From Verrucomicrobiota bacterium (GTDB taxonomy: Bacteria > Verrucomicrobiota > Verrucomicrobiia > Limisphaerales > J093), in NCBI GenBank assembly GCA_012517065.1, contig JAAYVR010000015.1, positions 1 to 64,000 of the forward strand: a stretch of 64,000 nt of DNA, given 5' to 3'. The notes beneath the pieces are model-generated. The model worked only from the letters and a program-made list of their open reading frames with translations, was not told where the DNA came from and did not search any database. Below are positions 35,997 through 46,195 of the stretch, piece by piece. Position 1 is the first letter of the stretch; every line of letters begins with the position of its first letter. The translations under genes and the position numbers were made by a program.

Positions 35997-37834
35997 TGGC
36001 TCGCGTTCGCGTTTCCATTCTTCAGCACATTGTGCCACTGGCATGCCACCGCGTGCTGGTCATAGACCCGGGACGCCGCCAGCTCAAACTGCTCCTGGCT
36101 GAATCCAGACTCGGCAGGTTCCGCGTCGTCCACCGCCAAGCCGTCAGCGTCCCGGAAGAAGGCGCTCTCGACCCGGATGAAATGCGCCAGCACATGGCGT
36201 TGCTTGTTCCAGAACTTGGCGCGCATCAGACTGCTATTGTGCTTCCTCAGCACAAGGCCATAACTCAAACAATAGACCTCCCGCACAATCACCTTCAGGC
36301 GCCCCGCGAGTACCTCGTTGCAGAAGCACGCAAGTTGAGCGGTCTTTCCGAAGACGAATTGGCTGTCGCATTCACTCGGCTCCAACCATGGGCAACTTTG
36401 AGCCACCCGCATGTGCTCTCGTTCTGCAAACGCAAAGAACTCGATTTGTTGATCGATCAGTTCGCACCCGAAAAAAGCGAAGACGCAGACGAAGATGATC
36501 AGTTGATCGAAATAACCACCACCGCCCAGGGACTAATAGCCGCCAGCAGAACGCTCCACCCGCCTCCACTCGACGCGGTACTCGTGGACCTCGGCGCCCA
36601 GGAAACAACCGTGGTGATTCTCGTGGCAGGACAGGGCGTCTTCGCAACCAGTTTCGAGGGTGGTAGTGACAGCTTCACCCGCGCCCTGCTCGAAGCTGGT
36701 TGCACCACTGCCGAGGAAGCTGAATCTGCCCAGCGTGCAACAGATTTCTTCCAAGGACCAAACACGGCGCAGGCCTTGGTCAGCACTGTTACCAAATGGC
36801 ACACCGAGCTCACCCGCTGTATAACCGAATGGACGGATGACAACCCTGCTTTGAAGATCGCCCCCGGCGATCTGCCCGTGTACCTCGCAGGCGGCGGCGC
36901 CGCACAAAAGGGACTGGTCGATTACCTGAACAAGCTCGGTCCGATGCGCTTCCAATGTTGGCCCAACCCACCCGGAGCCAGCCCAATGGACAGTTTCTGG
37001 GTCGCATGCGGAGTGGCTCGAGTCGCTCTCGGCAAAGAACCCGGCCGTTTGTCTTTCCTGCCGGATGATTTTCAGCAACGTCGTGCCAAACGCGCTTTCT
37101 GGGAAGCCGTCCAAGCCGCCGTGTTTGCGCTTTTGGTAACTGTCGCGACTCTGCTCTCGGTCGGCACGTGGCAGAACTCCAAGCTTCTCGAGCGCAAACG
37201 CGCGCTCATCGCTCAAACAACAAGCGCCCTCGAGTCGGCCCGTGCTGTTGGTGAACTCATGCAACAGGTGGACGCCAAATATGCCGCTCTGCGTCCAATC
37301 ATACTGCGCCGGGCGCAAACCATCGCAACCCTGCAGAGTTGGACCGCCGTAAACCAGGTACGCACAAACAACGATTACTGGATGGTCCTGTTCGCCGACA
37401 GCCTCAGTTACCTCGAAGGCGCTACTGCACCACAAGCTTCCACGAACCAAGCTGCCCTTGGACCTGCGCAAACGCACCTCAATCCCGGCCGCCGCGCAGA
37501 ATTCGTTACCGAGGTCTGCATTCCGCAGCAGGGCGAACCTGCCCGCAGAATCTTGAACCAGTTCGTTCTCTCCCTGAAAGGGCTTGGAGTATTCGCCCGA
37601 GTCGATGAACTGCCAGCCGAACGAAAGCGCGAAATCGTCGATCCGCGAGTGATAATCAGCAACCAGGTTTATGGCGTGTCCATGGAAATGGCGCCGCCAT
37701 CGCCTCTGGGAGCCGAAGACTCCGAATTCCGGCGGAACAGTTCGCCCGGTGCGTCGCGGCGGCTCCCGGCTCCAGCGTCCACGAACAACCAACCAGAGGC
37801 GCCAACGCCCACCGCCACATCGACCAACCGCTGA
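35996..37834 (+). CDS. PilM-PilN (GspL-like) fusion, inner-membrane assembly platform protein
   Basis: The 612-residue protein begins with an actin-like ATPase fold of the PilM/GspL type (VLVIDPGRRQLKLLLAE, VLVDLGAQETTVVILVAG, LPVYLAGGGAAQKGLVDYL) over residues 15-340. A single membrane helix follows (AAVFALLVTVATLLSVGTW, about residues 372-390) and then a coiled-coil and PilN-like periplasmic region. In classical type IV pilus operons PilM and PilN are separate, while GspL is a single chain, so this arrangement is GspL-like. A Pro/Ser-rich tail closes the protein. The start overlaps the secretin stop. The gene should link the cytoplasmic ATPase with the periplasmic subunits encoded next. Confidence 0.85.
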   Translation: MARVRVSILQHIVPLACHRVLVIDPGRRQLKLLLAESRLGRFRVVHRQAVSVPEEGALDPDEMRQHMALLVPELGAHQTAIVLPQHKAITQTIDLPHNHLQAPREYLVAEARKLSGLSEDELAVAFTRLQPWATLSHPHVLSFCKRKELDLLIDQFAPEKSEDADEDDQLIEITTTAQGLIAASRTLHPPPLDAVLVDLGAQETTVVILVAGQGVFATSFEGGSDSFTRALLEAGCTTAEEAESAQRATDFFQGPNTAQALVSTVTKWHTELTRCITEWTDDNPALKIAPGDLPVYLAGGGAAQKGLVDYLNKLGPMRFQCWPNPPGASPMDSFWVACGVARVALGKEPGRLSFLPDDFQQRRAKRAFWEAVQAAVFALLVTVATLLSVGTWQNSKLLERKRALIAQTTSALESARAVGELMQQVDAKYAALRPIILRRAQTIATLQSWTAVNQVRTNNDYWMVLFADSLSYLEGATAPQASTNQAALGPAQTHLNPGRRAEFVTEVCIPQQGEPARRILNQFVLSLKGLGVFARVDELPAERKREIVDPRVIISNQVYGVSMEMAPPSPLGAEDSEFRRNSSPGASRRLPAPASTNNQPEAPTPTATSTNR

Positions 37835-37842
37835 ACAGCGCC

Positions 37843-38694
37843 ATGGCACTCATATCCCACATAAAATGGTTCCCTTCCGCCGCGTTCATCGCAACAGTGC
37901 TGCTTGGTGCATATTACAGGCTTGCGTACCAGCCTCTGGTCCGTGCCTCAGCGGCACAAGACAAGGAACTCGTCACCCTGTGGGGCCGATTGGTGTCGAG
38001 CAATGAACAGGTTCGCGCGTGCCGTGGGCTGTCGATAGAAAACCACAACGAACGCGTCATGGAATTGAATGGTGCATTGGCCAACCTCGATCGAGCTCAG
38101 GAACTGATCAAACAACGCATCGAAATAGGCGTCGCCACTCGCGCCAAAATGGAGCAACCATGGCAATTGATAGATTTTCAAATCGAGCGCCTCCAACAGG
38201 CCGGCGCACTTTTGCGCATCGCCAAGGAAAATCGTGTTACTGTTGAAGCCGCCGCTCTTGCAGGACTGCCAGAGTACTCGGTGGACCTTCCCGAGCCGCG
38301 TTTGCTCTGGCCAAGGCTTGACATGGCAGCGCAGCTCCTGACCGCGGCGATCCAAAGCAAGGTAACCTCGATTCGAAACATCAATCAGTTAAGCCCAATC
38401 ACGCACCCGGGACCAACACGCGATGCGCCTGCGCTTGAAGAAGTCGCCATGCGAATCGAGTTGGTCGGCTCCGCAGAATCCGCAACTCGCTTCCTCAAAA
38501 GCATTCCCGCAACCGGCGATCGGTTGGTCGCATTGGGATTCACAGGCACCGTGACAAACAAACCTGTCTTTTTCATCGACAAGGTCCTGGTCCGCAAATT
38601 TGCCCCCGACCGGCCCGGCGAGGTCCAGCTCGAAGCCCGTGTTTGCGGGTTCGTTCCATGGCCAACCGGACAAAATGCCGGAGGCGCCCGTTGA
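37843..38694 (+). CDS. PilO/GspM-like inner-membrane assembly protein
   Basis: The 283-residue protein has one N-terminal membrane helix (WFPSAAFIATVLLGAYYRLA, about residues 9-28), a coiled-coil (residues 40-110) and a C-terminal ferredoxin-like region (MRIELVGSAESATRFLKSIPATGDRLVALGF), the layout of PilO and GspM. It starts 8 bp after the PilM-PilN gene. These proteins form a periplasmic alignment complex with PilN and PilP. Sequence identity to known PilO is not obvious by eye, so the call rests on layout and position. Confidence 0.72.
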   Translation: MALISHIKWFPSAAFIATVLLGAYYRLAYQPLVRASAAQDKELVTLWGRLVSSNEQVRACRGLSIENHNERVMELNGALANLDRAQELIKQRIEIGVATRAKMEQPWQLIDFQIERLQQAGALLRIAKENRVTVEAAALAGLPEYSVDLPEPRLLWPRLDMAAQLLTAAIQSKVTSIRNINQLSPITHPGPTRDAPALEEVAMRIELVGSAESATRFLKSIPATGDRLVALGFTGTVTNKPVFFIDKVLVRKFAPDRPGEVQLEARVCGFVPWPTGQNAGGAR

Positions 38695-38707
38695 CGAGAA
38701 TCGACCT

Positions 38708-39211
38708 ATGGTAAGGCTTTTCGAGCGCAAAACCTGGGTGTCAGCCGCAATAGCCTTCGCGCTGTTGGTGCTCGCTGTGGCTGTCGCTGTGAACCTGCGT
38801 GGCACGCTGCCAGATTTGAAGCCGCTGCCCGCAAGAAACCCGCCACCAATTCACTTCTCGAATGAGACCGAAGAACAGGGCTGGCAGACTTTGGACGCTT
38901 CCCTCCAAGTTCAATTGCCTACGAATGTCATCAATCCTTTCTTCACACTCCACTTCCAGCCGCCGCCGCCGCCGCCAACCAAGAAGGTTGCATTGCAATA
39001 TCAAGGTTGTCTCATGTCCTCAAAAGGCGTCGGACTCGCTTATGTCCTTGTGGACAAGTCGCTCCTGATCCTGACCAACGGCGCACGCGTGGTCGCCGAT
39101 CATGCAATAAGCGAAATCGGGGTGACAAACCTTACTTTGACCAACAGCGCCGGGGTTACGAACATCCTGAAGTTCAGAACAACAACGGTGCTCGAAGTCC
39201 CAGCCTCCTGA
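38708..39211 (+). CDS. PilP/GspC-like small periplasmic subunit
   Basis: I start it at the ATG at 38708 (MVRLFERKTW), 13 bp after the previous stop, giving 167 residues; the track start lies inside the preceding gene. One membrane helix (VSAAIAFALLVLAVAVAVNL) is followed by a Pro-rich linker (QPPPPPPTKKV) and a small beta domain (VALQYQGCLMSSKGVGLAYVLVDK), as in PilP and GspC, whose beta domain contacts the secretin. The order secretin, PilM-N, PilO, this gene, ATPase supports the role. It is shorter and weaker in identity than standard members. Confidence 0.68.
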   Translation: MVRLFERKTWVSAAIAFALLVLAVAVAVNLRGTLPDLKPLPARNPPPIHFSNETEEQGWQTLDASLQVQLPTNVINPFFTLHFQPPPPPPTKKVALQYQGCLMSSKGVGLAYVLVDKSLLILTNGARVVADHAISEIGVTNLTLTNSAGVTNILKFRTTTVLEVPAS

Positions 39212-39213
39212 GC

Positions 39214-40962
39214 ATGGATACACAACCGTCAAAAAAAGAAGTCGGCGACATCCTCCACGAACGAGGAAAGTTGACCGATGCTCAGTTGGACACAATCCGA
39301 AGACGCCAACAACGCTGGCACACCCCACAACACGTCGCCATACTCAATCTCGGTTACGCTTCCGAGGAGGACACTTATCGCGCCCTGGCAGAGCTTCACC
39401 AAATTGAGTTCCGCGACCTTGCCAATTTTCAGTTCTCCGATTCTCTGAAGGAACTCGTGCCGGTCGCCGTCATGCTCAATTACAGAGTACTGCCACTCGG
39501 ATCAGAACCCGACGCACTCATTCTCGCTTTCACCGAACCACCCCGCCAAACAGAAATCAACAACCTCAGGCTTCTCCTCAACCGCAAAATCAAACCCGTC
39601 CTCATTACCCCAAGCTGCCTGCGAGCAATCATCAGACAACACTTCGGCCTCGGCGCCGAGACAATTCAGCGCCTCCGCGAAGACCGCGAACTCAAGGACG
39701 GTGCAAGAGAGATCGTCTTCGACATCACAACCGGCGAAGGCACACCCGCTGTCGATGCAAGCATCTCACGGCTCGTCGAGCAAATCCTCTCAGAAGCCCT
39801 TCGCCTCTCCGCAAGTGACATCCATATCGAGCCGTACCCTTCCGCAATCCGACTCCGCTATCGCATCGACGGTGTATTGCAGTCCGTGCCCGTGCCCGCT
39901 GATCTGCGTCAAATCTACGCTGCGTTGGTTTCACGACTCAAAATCATGGCCGGTCTGGACATAACCGAGAAACGCGTCCCGCATGACGGCCGCATTTCAA
40001 TGAAAACTGAACGCGAGGAATATGACCTGCGCGTATCCATCATCCCAACCAAACACGGCGAAAGCATCTGCCTGCGCATCCTCGGGCGCCAAAGCCTGTT
40101 CTTGGACTTGAAAGAGTTGGGTCTCAATCCTTCCCAAGAAGAGCTCATCCGACAGCTCACGCAGCTCCCTCAAGGGTTGGTCCTGTTGACTGGCCCAACA
40201 GGCAGTGGCAAAACCACAACGTTGTATGCCGCCCTCGCTCATGCCAACGACGAAGGCCGCAAAATCATCACCATCGAGGACCCTGTCGAGTACCAATTGG
40301 AAGGAGTCATCCAAATACAGGTCTGGGAAGAGGTCGGCCTCACGTTCGCAAGCGGTTTGCGCTCAATCCTCCGGCATGACCCCGACGTTGTCCTGATCGG
40401 AGAAATTCGCGATCCCGAAACAGCAGAGATAGCTGTTCGCGCCGCCCAAACCGGGCATCTGGTTTTCTCCACAGTTCATACCAACGACAGCGTCAGCGTC
40501 GTGACCAGGCTGCTGGACATGGGCGTGGAACCATTCTTGCTAGGTTCTTCCCTTGTTTGCAGCATTGCCCAACGCCTCGCCCAGCGCATATGTCCACATT
40601 GCAAGGAACCCGACACATCCATTCCCAAGCAGTTCCGTGAAGAAATGGCAACTGCATTGGCAATCAACCCTGCCGACCTGCGAGCTTTCCACGGCGCCGG
40701 CTGCATCGAATGCAACAACAAAGGACACCGAGGCCGCGTAGCGCTTTATGAGTTCTTTGTCATGACGGAAGAGATCGCCGACATGCTGGGCTCGAGAGTA
40801 CCCACGGGCCAGTTGCGTGCTGCAGCGCGCGAACGAGGTTGGCGATGCCTGCGCGATGAAGGCTGGGCCAAGGTCCAGGCAGGTCTGATCCCCATCGCCG
40901 AACTCCAAAGGCTCACGAGGAGAATCATCCCGCCTCCCTCATTGATAACACCCTCAAAATAG
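39214..40962 (+). CDS. PilB/GspE-type assembly ATPase
   Basis: The true start is the ATG at 39214 (MDTQPSKKEVGDIL), two bases after the preceding stop, giving 582 residues; the track start at 39007 extends into the previous gene. An MshEN/GspE N-domain covers residues 1-150. The ATPase core has Walker A (GPTGSGKTTTLYAALA, about residue 326), the Asp box (ITIEDPVEYQ), Walker B (DPDVVLIGEIRD) and the His box (TGHLVFSTVHTND). A four-cysteine zinc site (CPHCKEPD ... CIECNNKGH) lies near the C-terminus, as in PilB and GspE. It powers pilin or pseudopilin assembly. No PilC/GspF platform protein, pilin or prepilin peptidase is present in the window. Confidence 0.94.
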   Translation: MDTQPSKKEVGDILHERGKLTDAQLDTIRRRQQRWHTPQHVAILNLGYASEEDTYRALAELHQIEFRDLANFQFSDSLKELVPVAVMLNYRVLPLGSEPDALILAFTEPPRQTEINNLRLLLNRKIKPVLITPSCLRAIIRQHFGLGAETIQRLREDRELKDGAREIVFDITTGEGTPAVDASISRLVEQILSEALRLSASDIHIEPYPSAIRLRYRIDGVLQSVPVPADLRQIYAALVSRLKIMAGLDITEKRVPHDGRISMKTEREEYDLRVSIIPTKHGESICLRILGRQSLFLDLKELGLNPSQEELIRQLTQLPQGLVLLTGPTGSGKTTTLYAALAHANDEGRKIITIEDPVEYQLEGVIQIQVWEEVGLTFASGLRSILRHDPDVVLIGEIRDPETAEIAVRAAQTGHLVFSTVHTNDSVSVVTRLLDMGVEPFLLGSSLVCSIAQRLAQRICPHCKEPDTSIPKQFREEMATALAINPADLRAFHGAGCIECNNKGHRGRVALYEFFVMTEEIADMLGSRVPTGQLRAAARERGWRCLRDEGWAKVQAGLIPIAELQRLTRRIIPPPSLITPSK

Positions 40963-41483
40963 CCACCTTTTCACAGCTTGGTTACCCCGGAAAATCTCCC
41001 GGGCGTGGCCGACTGCCCGAGTGAGCGCAAGGATATGGGGACAGACACATTGTTTTCGGCGTCATGCCGATCTGGTTCCAGGCACGATGTTTGCGCATAA
41101 ACACAAAGCGGCAGCAAGCTGCCGCATTCCAAGCGCTCCGCGCCCACCAAAGCACGCTGCATCCTCGGCAGCGCCTGAAAAACCATCAGGATCAGCGGCG
41201 AGATCGAATGACCAGATATGGGGACAGACACGTAGTTGGGTCGGAGTGCCGCGGGTCGCCCCTTGGCGCAGGCGTAAAGCGATGCCGTACCACAATCTGG
41301 ACCAGAAAGCTTTCAGTTTTCCGCGTGAACGCGGGACTCTAACGGCGATGGGTTGTTGCGCGCTTTGGGCGATGTCACGGCCGGGGCTGTCGGAGTCCTG
41401 CCTTTAGGCGGCTTTGGTTCCGGCTATGCCGGGCTGCAAAATATACGGGCCAAGAATTCGATGCAGGTCCACCCTCAGCAAGC
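40963..41483. other. Intergenic region with inverted composite repeat
   Basis: Most of this gap is copy C of the composite repeat in reverse orientation. The last 60 bases before the Minf_1886 gene (41424-41483) show no feature I can name. The ORFs of 128 and 92 residues here are repeat sequence, not genes. Confidence 0.75.
41033..41417 (-). repeat. Composite intergenic repeat, copy C (block 2 only, inverted)
   Basis: The reverse complement aligns almost base for base with 27050-27427, including gcggcagcttgctgccgc, the segment ccagatcggcatgacg (the 5' part of which is also in copy D), and motifs at both ends (atatggggacagacaca at 41033-41049 and atatggggacagacacg at 41216-41232). Block 1 is missing here. 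Confidence 0.85.
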
Positions 41484-41918
41484 TCAAGCAGAGGTCGAGC
41501 TTTTCTTTTCTGTTTCGGTCCCTTGCCGGTTCTTTGGAAGGAAAGGCTTTCGGAAAGCCTCGTAAAAATCATAGCCGTCCTGGAAATCGGCACGGCTGTC
41601 CGTCTCGGTTTTTTTAAGTAAACCGTGATCGACAAGGTTGAAAACTATTTCGCCGAAATCTTCGCAACGTTTCACGCCCCACTCATCAAAAAGCGTGATC
41701 GCCATGGGCCCGTATCGATCCAACGCGTAGGTCTTGATCCCTGCGAGCAATTCCTGCCCCGAAATATGCCTGATTCGGCCCTTGTTGGCTTTGCTGATCG
41801 CCTTTTGCGTGAATTCAACAGCCTGCGTAACGAAAACGTAGGCATCACGGTGAAACCGTTTGTCTTTCTCCACAATCTGATCCAAAACCTCGTCAAAATC
41901 GTCTTTCCCCATACGCAT
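41484..41918 (-). CDS. Minf_1886 family protein (Verrucomicrobia/Planctomycetes-restricted)
   Basis: The ATG at 41918 gives 144 residues and lies four bases after the stop of the small membrane ORF; the track start is 15 codons upstream inside that ORF. The sequence FDEVLDQIVEKDKRFHRDAYVFV, followed by ISGQELLAGIKTYALDRYGPMA and FGEIVFNLVDHGLLKKTE, matches my memory of the Minf_1886/TIGR04138 family, which is known only from Verrucomicrobia and Planctomycetes. Its function is unknown. It lies downstream of leuS with one tiny gene between and is probably cotranscribed. It is the best taxonomic marker in the window. It is soluble with no signal peptide. Confidence 0.88.
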   Translation of the reverse strand: MRMGKDDFDEVLDQIVEKDKRFHRDAYVFVTQAVEFTQKAISKANKGRIRHISGQELLAGIKTYALDRYGPMAITLFDEWGVKRCEDFGEIVFNLVDHGLLKKTETDSRADFQDGYDFYEAFRKPFLPKNRQGTETEKKSSTSA

Positions 41919-41922
41919 AGAA

Positions 41923-42057
41923 TCACTCTTTAACCTGGACTGGGAATTCTCCGGGCAATTCATGCGCTGTGCGCCAGGCTTTCACGGCCCAACCCACAAG
42001 CAAAAGCCCAATCACCAAACAAATCACTCTTTGTTCGCGTTGCGTCAGTCGAAACAT
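41923..42057 (-). CDS. Small single-helix membrane protein (44 aa) between leuS and Minf_1886 gene
   Basis: This ORF is too short for the track. It begins with an ATG at 42057, 22 bp after leuS ends, and stops at 41923, four bases before the next ATG. The translation starts MFRLTQREQRVICLVIG, continues with a hydrophobic helix (VICLVIGLLLVGWAVKAW) and ends in a short polar tail (HELPGEFPVQVKE). Tight spacing on both sides and the coherent helix argue for a real gene. A similar opening precedes helix-hairpin-helix ComEA-like proteins in related bacteria, so it could be a truncated relative. Its function is unknown. Confidence 0.65.
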   Translation of the reverse strand: MFRLTQREQRVICLVIGLLLVGWAVKAWRTAHELPGEFPVQVKE

Positions 42058-42079
42058 CGCTAGAAGTATCGCCCAAGTG

Positions 42080-45142
<3,063 letters not shown>

Positions 45143-45447
45143 GCGCGGATTATGCTCAAGCGGCGCTCACATTCGCAATCACCGAGTTGTCTGTCGCGGC
45201 AGGGCCGCGCTCTTGTCGTGAGCGTGGCCACGCCCCCAGCGTTCACAAAGCATGTGGCCCTTTATTCCCTACCCTTGAAAGTCGTGAGTTGTATGTTGCA
45301 TGTTGAACGTGCCCAACCAGTATGCCAATCAGCGAGCCCTGTTGATAGCCCGCTACGCCCAAAGCTTCATTCCGATGAGATTTCCGGGTTAGACTTGCGC
45401 CACCCAGCCCACTAGTAGCAGTCTTTCAACCGGACAATCACGACGCA
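45143..45447. other. Divergent intergenic region
   Basis: This gap of 305 bases lies between leuS and the macro-domain gene. It contains a gttgtatgttgcatgttgaa stretch near 45290, related to the hairpin units at 26905-27011, and a TTCATTCCGATGAGATTTCC motif at 45366-45385. I see no gene. Confidence 0.6.
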
Positions 45448-45990
45448 ATGAAAGAAACAAATCGTCACTTGGAACGATTGCGGGTCATTGAAGGCGATAT
45501 CACCCGTCAAAATGTCGATGCGATTGTTAACGCGGCAAACACCACGCTCCTCGGCGGCGGTGGAGTTGACGGCGCGATTCACCGCGCCGCCGGCCCTGAG
45601 TTGCTCGCCGAATGCCGAACGATCGGCGGCTGCCCGACCGGCGAGGCCAAAATAACCCGCGGATATCGGCTGCCGGCAAAATGGGTTATCCACACTGTCG
45701 GCCCCGTGTGGCACGGGGGTGACCGTGGCGAGGACGAATTGCTCGCAAGTTGTTATCGAAACAGCCTCGAACTTGCCATTCAACATGGTGTTAAAACCAT
45801 CGCTTTCCCCGCCATCAGCACCGGCGCATACGGTTTCCCGCTCGAGCGCGCAGCGCGGATTGCCGTGCGCGAATGCCTCAGTTTCTTGCGCAACCACCTC
45901 GAGTTTGGTGAAATTCGCCTTGTGTGTTTCGGAACGAAGGCTCTGGACGCTTACAAGGCAGCGCTCGCCGAATCGGCGCGGGAAAAGTGA
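45448..45990 (+). CDS. Macro-domain protein, probable O-acetyl-ADP-ribose deacetylase
   Basis: The 180-residue protein is a single macro domain, the usual length for YmdB-type enzymes, acting in the cytoplasm on O-acetyl-ADP-ribose or ADP-ribosylated targets. Signatures are [39 protein letters not shown] (substrate loop 1) and [17 protein letters not shown] (loop 2 around the phosphates). The Asn of NAAN and the Asp of GGVDGAI are the expected catalytic or binding residues. It stands between leuS and the glycosidase-glycosyltransferase gene without a clear operon partner. Confidence 0.92.
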   Translation: MKETNRHLERLRVIEGDITRQNVDAIVNAANTTLLGGGGVDGAIHRAAGPELLAECRTIGGCPTGEAKITRGYRLPAKWVIHTVGPVWHGGDRGEDELLASCYRNSLELAIQHGVKTIAFPAISTGAYGFPLERAARIAVRECLSFLRNHLEFGEIRLVCFGTKALDAYKAALAESAREK

Positions 45991-46195
45991 CGCTGATCTG
46001 CCGCGATTCAATCCGCGTGTTATGGCACCGCATGTCCGGTCGGTCTGAAGCGGAGCTTCGCCAGTCCATAAACCACAGCGCTGAAAGCAGGGATGTATCT
46101 GTGGGTCTGTCCGGAAAATTTCCGGGCCAAGAAATTGTTCGCTCAGTTTAATTGAGCTCTGATGATGCTTGTGCACGCCGACGTCTAACTCATCA

